Source: Isoetes taiwanensis (lineage: Eukaryota; Streptophyta; Lycopodiopsida; Isoetales; Isoetaceae). Taken from it: 64,000 nt of DNA. The stretch is taken from the NCBI GenBank assembly GCA_021234155.1, contig JAJEKV010000034.1:9933614-9997613 (forward strand). Direction: 5' to 3'. Shown here in pieces: positions 36,130 through 46,770 of this stretch; the first letter of the stretch is position 1, and every line of letters starts with the position of its first letter. Both the position numbers and the translations under genes were made by a program. The notes beneath the pieces were generated by a model. The model did no database searches. It was not told the origin of the DNA and saw nothing but the letters and a program-made list of their open reading frames with translations.

Positions 36130-37790
36130 CTATTTGTTTGTGGATCTTTTCTTGTGTTTAAGGGGAGAGACAAAACGATCAACATGATGCGGGCCCCACA
36201 AAGAATCAATATAGTGAAAACACCACGGGGCAAGGGTAAACTCAGCAGATTGAGGAAGGCGAGAAAGATAATCGGCCCACTCGTTTTGGGAACGCGGAAT
36301 CCACACAGGATCTAAGGAGACAGAAAAGTGAAGACAAATTAGGAAGATCTCTAAGGTGAGAAAATGAATATCGGGCGAAGAAGAACCCCCTTTTTGGAGA
36401 ATGGTGGCAACGTTCAAATTATCCCCCCGAACAGTGACCAGGCGAGCATGGAGAGAAGGCAAGGCGGAGCGCAAGACTTGATAGAAAGCGAAGAGTTCGC
36501 GCCAAGTGGAAGAATGAGACAGTTCCGACTCGGAAAAAAGGCCAACAAAATCCACGCGGTTCAGTCCCGGGAGAAGGAGCCACCCCCCCAAAAACCAAAT
36601 GAACTGGCATCGAAACCAAGGACGGCAGAAGGACGATGGGATGGGGAAATAGGGCGAAAACCCAAAGACGAGGCGATGGATTCCCATAAAACAGTTTCCA
36701 TGCGGGCTAAAGAGGATAAAGAAATAGGAGCATCCCAGTGCCAAGGTTGAATAAGGCGATAAGAAAAAAAGGTTAACGCAGAGACAAGGGAGCCGAAAAC
36801 AATGCAAAGGGACTGGAGAAAGCCCAAGAATTTGGCGAGGTGACGTGAGGTAAGATGAGAAGAGGAAAGAAGCGAAGAGAAGAGGTGAAAAAACTTAGCT
36901 AATTTCTTGGAAGATAGGCAAATAACCATGGCAGAAGGATCAAGGAGAAAACCGAGGAAAATAGCACGGTGGGACAAACGCAGATGACACTTAGGCCAAG
37001 CAATGAGAAAACCAGCAGATTGCAAATCAGAAATGATGCGAAGTTGAAGAGAACTAGGGTCCTGCTGAGTGTTAAAAAGGAAATCATCCATATAAGGGGT
37101 GCAACGAATACCGGCCGCTCGCCAATGGCGGACTAAAGGGCGTATCAATTTGGTAAAGACAAAAGGAGCAGAGGCCAGGCCAAAAGGAAGCATAGTGAAG
37201 ACAAAAAAGTGGGAGTCAAACTGAAAACCCAAAAAGGTGTGATGAGGAGGCCAGATGGGAACATGGTGGTAATCGGATTTCAGATCCAAGGTAAAAAGAA
37301 AATCCTGGGGTTGAAGGACAGCCAAAGCATCGGAAAGCGACTCGTAACGAAAAGAAGGGACAGACAAAAAGGAGTTAAGATAGCGCAAGTCGAGAATCAA
37401 GCGGAACTTGTAGTCGCCCTTGGGTACAACGCCACGGGGTGAGCAGAAAAAGGGACAAGATGGGACTTGCATAACACCACCAGAATGCAAAAGATCTTGA
37501 ATGGCAGAACGGGCAAAAGGAATATGGGAGGACAGAGAGGAAAGGTTCGGGCAAAAATATGGTTGAGATGGGGGTCCCTGGGCCCAAGGAAGAGCATAAC
37601 CATACTGGATCCAAGACAATACAAGAGGGTGCACAGAAATAGAGCGCCAAAAAGGTAAAGATGCAAAGAGACGCCCACGCACAGGCAAGGTCGCATAGTA
37701 GGAATCAAGAGCCACCGGATCGAAGGGAAGGTGGGGTAAAGCAGAGGTAAAAAGTTGGCAATCTGCAAAAAGAGACTCGTTAGAAAACAA
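36130..37790 (-). pseudogene. Reverse transcriptase-RNase H of the DIRS element
   Basis: The 409-residue frame from 37,790 carries the RT: VVPKGDYKFRLILDLRYLNS, LFTLDLKSDYHHVPI, FTMLPFGLASAPFVFTKLIR and the catalytic YMDDFLF, followed by AIFLGFLLDP and the helical LTSRHLAKFLGFLQSL connection. RNase H begins VLGFDASSFGFWGGG, then the frame breaks at a C7 run (about 36,585 on the plus strand) and continues in the next frame (to 36,130) with STWRELFAFY, VRGDNLNVATIL and IPRSQNEWADYLSR, supplying the remaining acidic residues. It ends HYIDSLWGPHHVDRFVS, the conserved tail seen between RNase H and recombinase in DIRS-like elements. The homopolymer frameshift could be real decay or a sequencing error. 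Confidence 0.92.
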
Positions 37791-37849
37791 GATTCTTTAT
37801 TAATGATCAAAAGTAAATACAATACATAGCGTAGAACAACTAAAATGGC

Positions 37850-38913
37850 TCAAGAAGACCAAGGCCGAGGTAAGATAGGAGGAGGAAGAGCCGAATGTTG
37901 TGGTGGCAGAGGAACAACCATCAAAGGGGTGGGGTTGAGAGGTACAGATTGAGCAAAATAAGGGGAAGAAAAAGGAGGGACGGCGTCATGGAGGAACTGG
38001 CGACGAAAACAATTGTCGGCAATGTGTCGAAAACGACCACAAAAAGTACAAAGAAGGGCGGAGGGATTGGCAGGGGAAGAAGGAGACGGGGAAAAAGAAG
38101 CAGAGGAAGGGTACAGCGAAAAGCGAGTATGAGATAGGCGCTTCTCCTAGGCGAATTTCTTAGCCTGGTGCAGGCGTTTGGACTCGTCCGAAGAAAAGTT
38201 CAAACTAGGGGACTCGTTAAAGTGCAAAGCGACGTCGTACCCATGTTGATCAGCAATAAGAACAAATTTCATCTCTTGATCCGCCAAACACTTACCTTCT
38301 TCCACCATCTGCAGCACATCGTCCGGAATGGCAACCCCCAACATAGCAAGACGGCCATGAATCCATCGAAACCAAGTGTCCATAGCAGACGCAAACTCGT
38401 AGTAATGCCGCATGGAGTCACGGTCAAAAGAAGGGGTAGGGCGAGCGGCCCGCTCTCGAATGTCCTGTTGGAGATGCTCAAGTTGGGTCTGAACTGACAA
38501 CTGCTGAGTCATCGAGGTCTGGAGTGCCTGGAGTGTGGCCCGCTGCTGTTGAAGCTCATGTAGTAACTGGGTGAATTCAGGAGAAACTGGCGGGGAAGAA
38601 ACGGGCGGGGCCGAGGCGGAAGATGCGTGCAGCAGAGAAGAGAAAAGAGGAGCCATCTGAGTGGGAAAAACAGGAGGGCGGTACCGGCAAGAGAAGAGAA
38701 AGGAGCAGCAAAGGCTGAGGGGGACCAAAAAGAAAAAGTAGAAGAGATAGAAACCGATGAGGCAGGGGGAGAAAGGGAACCAGGGTCCGAAGAGTCTGGT
38801 TCAAGCGAGAGGGAAGCTTCGCGTTGACGATGAGAACCAGCAGTGCGAACGAGCCGTGGTGGAGACAGCGAAGCTGAAGGAGAAGAGCCGGAAGCGCCTG
38901 CTATGGACAGCAT
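37850..38913 (-). pseudogene. Gag-like protein with CCHC zinc knuckle (DIRS element)
   Basis: A Ser/Pro-rich N-terminus (frame from 38,913) shifts near 38,660 into a second frame with a glutamine-rich coiled coil (FTQLLHELQQQRATLQALQT) and a helical block (SFDRDSMRHYYEFASAMDTW, DQEMKFVLIADQHGYDVALH). This frame meets a TAG at 38,147, but the same frame continues open beyond it for 98 codons and includes CTFCGRFRHIADNC, a CX2CX4HX4C zinc knuckle, before ending at 37,850. The RT frame starts 60 bp later. The single stop exactly between capsid-like part and knuckle could be a mutation or a readthrough site. Confidence 0.85.
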
Positions 38914-39234
38914 TAGCTCAATGACCTGAAAGAAGGAAGGACATTAGAGAACAAAAAACAAGGAAAAGAAAAGCATGTCGCCACGATGACGAATCTACGG
39001 AGGCGCCCCGGCATGCCAATGAGAACGGCAACAAGGTGATGAAAAGCAAACCCCGTCAATGCGTACAATGCACATATGATATGAATGCAGATCACGGACT
39101 TATGTCCGTGGATAGTTTGCTTATTTGAATACAGATGACGGACCGAAGTCCGTGAATGTGGCTATTATTCCCTCCGAACCTGTGGCCAATATCTAGATGG
39201 TAAGTAACTGCGATAAGAAGACAAAGAGGAAAAA

Positions 39235-40265
39235 ACTTACCCATGGGAATGTAAAAATGCATAGACATGAAGAAGACAACGTGCAATCGGACATATGTTG
39301 TCAAAAACGAAGTGCAATCCTGTAAAAAGAATCAACAATCACGATAAAGAATAAGAAAGAATGACAAGTAACTGAGGAAATTAAGGCAAAGAGGAAAAAA
39401 CTTACCCATGTTAATGAAAAAATGCACAGACATAAAAAGACAAAGTGCAACCGGGCATCTGTGGTGAAGAAATCTTGGGACAATAAAAAGAATGAAACCA
39501 TGGGAATGCAACATATAAAATAGGAAAACAACGGCACAGCCCGAGGAAACGAGAACATAGGCCACAAGAAGAAAATAAAGTAAAATGCGGGCCAAAACAT
39601 AAACAAGAAAGGCAACCGGAATAACCCAGACAACCGTGGATGAGTGCGACGCCTCAAAATGCAAGATAAAAAAACAAGTGCAAAGGATAAAACCCAAACA
39701 ACTATGGGAAACCGAAAATGCATAAGACAATGCCACCCGAATAACTCATACAACCGTTGGCTAGTGGGGCATCAAACGTAAGATACACACACAAGTGCAA
39801 AAGATAAAACCCAAACAAGCATGGGAAAACCCAAATGCAGAAGAGAATGCCACAGATAACCACATGGGAACCAAAATGTAAAAAATAACATACAAAAGAG
39901 ATACATGTCGGAGGGAGAATACATAATTGAGGCCGTAAGGCAAACCTACCATGGGAATGAAAAAATGCATAAATGTAAAAAAGACAAGTGCAACCTGGCA
40001 GATGGCGGCCATAAATCTATAGGCAATAAAGGACAATAAAACCATGGTACTGCAGCATATAAATGGTGAAAACAAGAACAACATCCCACGTAAACGACAA
40101 CATAAACCACAAGACGAAATTGAGGTAAAAAGGGCCCAGAAAATAAACAAGAAAAAATTAGACCCGTTAAATGGTATGGTGCATCGAATCCACGATAAAA
40201 AACACAATTGCAAAGGATAAAAATCCAACAACAACCATGGGAAAACCTCAAAGTCAAAGGATAAT
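39235..40265. repeat. Degenerate internal repeats of the DIRS element
   Basis: The block CCCATG..AATGAAAAAATGCA.AGACATAAAAAGACAA.GTGCAAC occurs at about 39,240, 39,403 and 39,948. The two longer copies (39,403-39,730 and 39,948-40,265) stay similar for about 320 bp through CAACATATAAA and GAGAACATAGGCCACAAGA-type stretches, with a shorter partial copy at 39,740-39,860. The hydrophobic open frames here on the minus strand follow from base composition. Confidence 0.7.
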
Positions 40266-40547
40266 GCCACATATATAGAAACCAGATGTCCACCAACTTG
40301 TAAAAAAGTAACCTACGAAAGAGAAACGTGGGAGGGAAGAACCACCCCGTAAGACAAAATCCCCGCATAGAAAAAAGAAAAGAAGCAAACATCGAAGAAT
40401 CGGCAATAGAATCTCATTATTAAAACGTGTAGAATCCAACATAAAAAGATATAACACAAATACTGGATTCGCAATTATTCAGGAAAGGGATCAACAGCTA
40501 GAGGACGCCAAAGCACCGAGCAAACCGCCGCCCAGAGGCAAAGACAA

Positions 40548-41135
40548 CTACGCGAGCAAGCCCAAAGAAATGGCCGGATAAGTAGGAAGAAACTGCGGGG
40601 GATACTCCGTCATGATAAGAAAGAATTCGCGCATCTGAATGGGGCGCAAGGACGAAAACCCCCATAGAAGAATAACGTCTCCCAAAAAACGAGCACGAGC
40701 GGGGTCGAGAAGCCGATAGGAGCGGAAAACGCGACGTACAGAAGGAGAAAAGGATGCATAAAGGCGAAGCGCCCGAAAAAACTCCTCAGGCCAGTCAATG
40801 TCTGCCCGTGCCACCTGTAAAGCATTGCGAGCCGATGGATGCAGTGTGTCCAAATGAGATGTATAAAGATGGTGAGTGGTCATAGCAATATCCGGAGGCG
40901 CGGAAAGAAAGTAAGAGCGGAGAACAAACCCTGATGAAAAACCTGTGGTAGAAGCCATTAAAAGGGCAACAAGGAGGAATCGTAAGAGAGGACGAACGGC
41001 CAGGAACCACATGCAGCCGAAGAAAGGGAAAAGCATGCAACAGGAGGACGGTAGCCCAAATCCGATAAAAATAGGGCCTGCAAGAAGAGAAGCCGAAAAT
41101 AGAGCAAAGGACTGGTGGAAATTGAAAAAGAACAA
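40548..41135 (-). CDS. Unidentified ORF in the 5' part of the DIRS element
   Basis: 195 residues, or 136 from the inner ATG at 40,958. The first 59 residues are hydrophobic and compositionally like the surrounding non-coding DNA, so the inner start is more credible. From there the frame has normal composition (MTTHHLYTSHLDTLHPSARN, ADIDWPEEFFRALRLYASF, YRLLDPARARFLGDVILLWG). I recognise no family. DIRS-like elements sometimes carry an extra ORF, but this could also be an older host fragment. Confidence 0.4.
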   Translation of the reverse strand: MFFFNFHQSFALFSASLLAGPIFIGFGLPSSCCMLFPFFGCMWFLAVRPLLRFLLVALLMASTTGFSSGFVLRSYFLSAPPDIAMTTHHLYTSHLDTLHPSARNALQVARADIDWPEEFFRALRLYASFSPSVRRVFRSYRLLDPARARFLGDVILLWGFSSLRPIQMREFFLIMTEYPPQFLPTYPAISLGLLA

Positions 41136-41149
41136 ATCAGAGCCACCAT

Positions 41150-41980
41150 CGGATCATGTGTCCAGCAGCAGAAGGAAAGGAAACCCGGTTCCTATCTGCA
41201 TGCCAATGGGCGATGAAGCCAGAAACCGCGCCTGCTGTCCCATGAAGGGGTCGAAAGCATCAGTGCTGCCAATGGGGAAGCAAAGCGGCAAGAAGAAGGG
41301 AAGAAGTAAGAGTCGGCCAAAGGGAACCGGATTCAGGAGAAAAGGTAAGACCGGCAGGCAGAGAACAGAGAAAGAGGAAAGGGCGGAAAAAGTAGCAAGC
41401 CAGGCGAAGATCAAGCCAGATTGCAAGCCCCCGACAAGGCTGGAAGAAACACAAAGCGGCTGATGGGAAAAACGGCAGAATGGAAACTAAGAACAGAAGG
41501 AGCGATGGTGGAATCCGCTGACAGGCACAGGCCGGAAATGGTGTAGATAGAGAAAAACCGAGCCACAGGGAGAGGCAAAGGTGAAAACCAGACAGTTGAC
41601 CAATAACCGAACCATAATACCCAACATAGAGCAACTAAGAGAACAAAGAGAAAACAAAACCTCAGCCCAACAATGCGAGATACCCAATTCAACACTGAAA
41701 CAATGATACCATCGAAACTGCAACCATCGTGCAAGGATCAATCATGCTAAGGATCGAACATGCAAATACATTAACGGGCCATGCGAGCAAGAACAACAAG
41801 AAAACACGAGATCTAGAAGGGTAAGGATGAGAAATGTCGGACGCTACGAGCGAAAAAAGAAGACGTACCTTCCAAAGAAGGAGAAGAAAACTCGCGAGGA
41901 AGATGCCAGTGGCAAGGACATGGAGACAGGAGCCGAAAGAGAAGCTGGAGAGGAGAGCCATGGAGCGAAGAGCCATCGAA
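41150..41980. other. 5' leader region of the DIRS element
   Basis: Purine-rich on the plus strand, so the minus strand shows long hydrophobic frames that look like composition artefacts. No domain recognised. Confidence 0.4.
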
Positions 41981-42145
41981 GCCACGAGAGGAGAAGAAGA
42001 GCTGCTGTGAGAAGACGTCGATAACTGGGTCGAAAACGGAAAAGGCCTAATATAGGCGCTCGTCCCTTCCCAGAATGGCGATCCGATGGCTTGGATCGAT
42101 GGGATTCTGGGAAGGGACTCGCGAGAGATACAAAACCGGCCGCTA
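41981..42145. repeat. DIRS element direct repeat, right copy (A2)
   Basis: Matches 34,743-34,906 in the same orientation. Hairpin arms TCCCTTCCCAGAAT at 42,063-42,076 and ATTCTGGGAAGGGA at 42,104-42,117 are identical to those of A1, while the loop differs by a few bases. Confidence 0.92.
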
Positions 42146-42524
42146 GACTAAGCTTCTCACTCATCTCAGCAGATTAAATTCTACAATGGTGGATAGTGGG
42201 TAGCCGCACACATGCGAACTACCCATGAAAAATAAAGGGAATATCCAATTATATAATTTGGACCCCATAAAATACAATGCTAATAGATGGTTGGCTGGTG
42301 TACCTGCTGAAAGTTTATCACCGGGATTAAAAAACCCCGCCCTTTCGGGTTTTCGAGGAAAAACCCTAGTGATAAGCCTTCGGCAAGGGGCTTGGACAAA
42401 CGTAAGGCAGAGAAATCGCTCCCAAAATCCACGAATGGAGAAGTCGAAACAGATGCCGTTCGCCAACCTACATATCACCAACACAAAAAAACGTGACAAA
42501 ACAAACCTCCCAGAGTGGAGGGGC

Positions 42525-42605
42525 TGATCACGCGTGCCACGCGACAATAAAACAAAAACCTCTTCAAATAGAGTGGCTGGTCACGCGTGCCAGGCGACAA
42601 ATACA
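42525..42605. repeat. Short tandem repeat around a CACGCGTGCCA core
   Basis: GGGCTGATCACGCGTGCCACGCGACAA-type sequence occurs twice, about 51 bp apart, between A2 and B1. Confidence 0.7.
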
Positions 42606-42659
42606 ATAAACTAAGAGGGGGGGGGGAGGAGGGGAGGGTGGGTTCAAAGAAAAGAGAAT

Positions 42660-42895
42660 AAGGTACTACTGCGAGAGAAGAGGAAGCGCCGATGAGACGT
42701 TGATGCAGAACCGCGCCTAAAATAGCGAACTCCCAACCAGAAAGGGCATGCGTTGCATGCATGCATACAAGACATGCATGCTCGCCCCATTCTAGAATGG
42801 CAATCCGATGTCTCGGATCGATGGGATTCTAGAATGGAGCTCACATGAAACCAACAAACCGCCCGAATACCAAAGGACTTCCTCGACAAAACTGG
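42660..42895. repeat. B-type DIRS repeat, copy 1 (B1)
   Basis: Shares about 175 bp with 43,025-43,196 in direct orientation (AGAGAAGAGGAAGCGCCGAT through ATCGATGGGATT). It contains a hairpin similar to the A type but with different arms: CCATTCTAGAAT (42,787-42,798) and ATTCTAGAATGG (42,826-42,837) around the same ATCCGA...TCGGAT core. Confidence 0.9.
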
Positions 42896-43024
42896 GATCG
42901 AGGACGAAGGTCACAGGATGAAGGCTAAAGAAGAGCCAAGGCCGAGAAAGGACATGCCACAGCATGAAAGAAACGCCAAATTGAGAAGCCCCTCCCCTGC
43001 CTGGAATCAAAGAAAAGAGAATAA

Positions 43025-43196
43025 GGTACTGCCGAGAGAGAAGAGGAAGCGCCGATGAGACATTGATGCAGAACCGCGCCTAAAATAGCGAACTCCCAAC
43101 CAGAAAGGGCCCGCATGCATGCATACATGCATGCAAGACATGCATGCTCGCCCCATTCTAGAATGGCGATCCGATGTCTCGGATCGATGGGATTAT
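43025..43196. repeat. B-type DIRS repeat, copy 2 (B2), truncated in its hairpin
   Basis: Direct copy of B1. The left hairpin arm is at 43,153-43,164, but the right arm is lost: the match ends at GGGATT near 43,195, next to the LINE's 3' side. The break inside the hairpin may be an integration or recombination junction. Confidence 0.88.
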
Positions 43197-43344
43197 AGTG
43201 TGCAAAGTGATGGCACATATATGGAGGCAACAAAGTTGCAAGGATAAAAATTTGTGCATGCGTGTTTTTCACATGTTGCCTTTAGGGAAATTTTTTATTA
43301 TGAGAGTAATTTCTTATTTATTCTTGATGGCTGCTTGGGAAAAA

Positions 43345-43368
43345 TATATAATAATAATAATAATATAT
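43345..43368. repeat. (ATA)n tract, 3' tail of the LINE
   Basis: Trinucleotide run directly downstream of the ORF2 end on the minus strand, consistent with a simple-repeat LINE tail. Confidence 0.7.
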
Positions 43369-43427
43369 TAATCACGCCATTAAAGACCCTCAGGTCCAAC
43401 TGGCGACAAAAGAGTTTTATTTATGAA

Positions 43428-46400
43428 CTATTCAAAGGCACCACTTGCCTCAAGGGTGCTCATGTTGTCATATAATTCCATAATTTCTGCTCTTTCTTTC
43501 CACACCATCTTGATGTATGAGCTGAGTTTATTGTATGGGACATTCCAGAGATCTTTCAAGCTTGTGCAGTCTATATCAAAATTGGTTCTAATGCTCTCAT
43601 ATGCTGGGCATTCTAAGAAAGTGTGCGGTTCAGTTTCTATCTTAGGATCCGTAAACGGGACAAGTACCTTTGATGTCGTGGTGTGCCATACCAACGACTC
43701 GTTTCCACATGCAAATGATGAGAAGAAGTGCGTAGCTGAGAGATCATAACTCGACTGCGTCTACTAATGTTAGATGTCAAATATGGCTGCTCCACATAAG
43801 TAGACAGGTCACATATTTCAGCCCACAACAAGTTCAATACACCCTCTGTGACTTTTTCCCTTACCTCTTTCAATTTTCTTGAAGAAGGCCATGACGGGCC
43901 GCTAAGATGCCAACTTTCAGCCCACTTGCATACTTGGTAGTACCACCCTTTGCTCTCAGAGCATAAGATAGCTTGCATGGGGAGGCGGTCTTTTTGAGAA
44001 GCTTTTCACACGATTGATATATGTGATTGTACAACAAAGGGCTTCAATCTCTAAAGGAAGCAATCCCGCTACGCTAGCATAATGATAAAAAGGCGTTTGA
44101 GACTTTACTCCAAGTTCTTCCATCAAATATCTCTTCAGCACTTTTTCAATGGATGCCCAGCTTTGCTTGGATAGCCCAGGTCATACTGGGCACCCGTATA
44201 GGACTACGGGTTTCACCATTACAGCATAAAGAAGTCTCCTAGTTTCCCAATGCCACAAATTATTAGTACGACATGAATGAAACATGCTATATAATGCTCT
44301 AAGCCCCCCAGAAGCACGCTTTGAGGCAGCCTTCTTCCAATTGTAATTGTCTGAGACCTCAATACCTAGATATTTGTAATCAGATACTTGTTCAATAGCT
44401 GTCCCTCCTACCAAAAAGCTGAATTTTTCTCGTGTGCCCAAGACCATTATTTTGGATTTTGAAGCGTTGATGGTCATTCTTTTATGAGTACAAAACTCAT
44501 GTAAAACATCTAGGTGTCTTTGGAGTCCCTCAGCTGTCTTAGAAATCAGCACTATATCATCTGCAAATAGGAGGACTTGGATCAGGTAGCATCCCAACTG
44601 AGCGCCAACTCCCCCCAATCTAGCAAGCCAGTTCTCTACCTCATCAATGTATAATCCAAATAATGTTGGCGGCGAGGGGACAGCCCCCTTCACTCCAATT
44701 GTGCTTAAGATCTTCTCTTCTCCCTCAAAAGGAAAGGAAAGTTCTATCAGGACTTGCCTATATAGACATGCTCTTTGCTTGTCCGAGTTCTAAGGAACTT
44801 CTATAATTTCGAAGTGCGGCTTCTAAATCGCCTCTGTCTACTCTGGTCAAATGCTTTAGTAAGATCAATAAAAAGCCATGAACCTCCAGGTTGCCAAAGC
44901 CCTTTGCACCTTCAGCTATGACACGAGGGGACACTAGGTGGTCAAGTGTTGAGTGTCCACGCCGAAGCCCGCTTGACCATAAGCCCGCACACATCATTTA
45001 CATCAGCCCACTCGAAATCTTTTTTTTCAAGCATTGCTGCGAATATTTTTGAAAAAATAGAACTAATCAAGATAGTTCTATAATTGCGTATGTCATCTTT
45101 GTCGCCGGCTTTAAAGATTGGAATTACTCTGCTCAAGTACCAATCTGCAGGAAATTCTCCATTTATTAGAGAATTATTGCATAGGTCCAATAGTCTTTCA
45201 TGTGTTGCATCACCCCCCCATTTAATGAGCTCTGATGAGAGACCTGTAACATCAAAAGCCTTGCCATTCTGGAGTCCCTGTAATGCTTGCTTAAGATCGG
45301 ATATAGAAAATAGTGATGCAGAGCTTTTGGGATCTAATGTCATGTTAGCGCAATCTGGGACATGATATAATTCCGAAATCCAGCCCAATAAGTCTTTTCT
45401 TGTGATGTTTCCGACCTCTGCCACCTTTGCAAGACGCTTCCAAAATAACCTTGGATAGATCGCAATCACGGACTCTGTTTTTTGGTGGTGTACACGTAGC
45501 CAATCCCGTTTCTTCCGTTTGACTAGCTTTTTATAATGTTTCATTGCCCCTTCCTTGTCTTGCGCATTTTTCAAAGCAGACTTAGCCTGTGTGCATTCCT
45601 TGTCATACCATTTTTTATTAATATAGCCTGGCTTAAATGGTTTGGTATGTCCAAATACTTGATTTGCTGACTGTAGAAGGACTTCTTTCAGTTTCTCATA
45701 TCCATCCATCAGGTCCACTGGCCAACTTGCATTTTCAATAGTTTTTTCAACTGTCATTTCATATGTCTCTGCCAATGCGTAATCTACCTTTAGTTTTTGC
45801 TTGAAATTACAGTCTCTGTGAAGGCAGTTTACGTGCATATTCAATCCGAGTGCCAGAGGAGAATGATCTGAGTCACAACACATCCCTTGAACCTCAAAGT
45901 CTTTGATATAATGCAAGTGTTCTGGGCTTCCAAGCAAGAGGTCTACTGTGCTGCTACCGTTTGGCTGGAAGCAAGTGTATCCACAAGACTTTGGAAAAGT
46001 TTGAATGCCATTGTATACAATCAGGTCCAGCGATTCACACAAGGAGATCACATGGTTTCCCATCAAATTTGATCTTAGATCAAGGGTTTGCCGGGGCCAA
46101 GCATATGTAGGATCTGAATGTTCTAGCAGCCATAGGTCATTTCCTTCGCCACTCAACAAAGATGCCTGTCTATTCCCCAATCTTCCATTGAGGTCTCCAA
46201 TCACAAATGCTGGCCCTTTTGTCTTGAAAGCAAAGAAGGTCGGACTTAAAGAGCACAGAATGGATCATTGGCATCCAATCCTGGATGACTATAAATGCGT
46301 GATGGGTAGGGATCTAACGGGGCAAAATAGGCAATGGCAATGTAAATTTTCCCCTGTAAGCATATCCAAATATATTGGTTTATTGAGACATTATGCAAAA

Positions 46401-46503
46401 TGTCTTTTTTCACAAAGCATGCTATGCCACCCCAGCCTCGTTGACTACCATTCAATAAGTTCCAGGCAGATTCAAGCAAAATAAAGTTTGGGATATCAAT
46501 CAA
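43428..46503 (-). pseudogene. LINE ORF2: AP endonuclease, reverse transcriptase, zinc-binding tail
   Basis: The first part (46,503-46,246) shows GWGGIACFVKKDI. After a break, the 420-residue frame 46,204-44,942 has MIGDLNGRLGN, STVDLLLGS and SDHSPLALGL (endonuclease), then KKWYDKECTQAK, YPRLFWKRL and the RT start NGKAFDVTGLSSELIKW, IPIFKAGDKDDIRNYR. It shifts near 44,990 to LRRGHSTLDHLVSPRV, shifts again, and 44,693-44,181 carries VPSPPTLFGLYIDEVENW, an intact catalytic FADD (VLLFADDIVLIS), KSKIMVLG and YKYLGIEV. The tail (43,694-43,428) gives ETEPHTFLECPAYESIR, the zinc-binding end. At least four frame changes. Confidence 0.92.
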
Positions 46504-46770
46504 ACGATTGGCTTCATGTTCCCATGTTTACGTGAAAGTAAGCACATCAAATTGTTTAAAGAAGTCAATGTTCCGAAAGTACCTTGGACTCATTGAAGCC
46601 GTGAAGGTTCCAAGCCGGCAGTTTGAGGGTCCGGTCTCCCTATTTCATATTTAGTTACCACCACTTTGTTGCACGCAACATATGCAAATTTCCCTTCTAA
46701 TCGTAACTTCTTCACTTCATCCAAGAGTTTCTTTCTTTCATGTTGTTTCTTTGGATGGTGAGGTCATCAT

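Larger units (their letters stand above)
34743..42145 (-). mobile_element. DIRS-like tyrosine-recombinase retrotransposon
   Basis: A 7.4-kb element read right to left: unknown ORF (41,135-40,548), gag with zinc knuckle (38,913-37,850), RT-RNase H (37,790-36,130), tyrosine recombinase (about 35,675-34,927). No integrase or endonuclease frame is present. DIRS elements insert as circular cDNA through the recombinase instead of integrase. Termini are same-orientation repeats, which favours the PAT/Ngaro (direct-repeat) branch over the inverted-repeat DIRS1 branch. Frameshifts and stops in gag, pol and recombinase show this copy is dead, and a LINE fragment has inserted between RNase H and recombinase. 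Confidence 0.9.

Noticed and set aside
39301-40457. Several overlapping hydrophobic minus-strand frames that look like membrane proteins
   Set aside because: The region is A-rich on the plus strand, so any minus frame is rich in Phe/Leu/Ser; frames overlap each other and share internal DNA repeats.
41154-41985. Hydrophobic minus-strand frames upstream of the unknown DIRS ORF
   Set aside because: Composition artefact as above; no domain or start context supports them.
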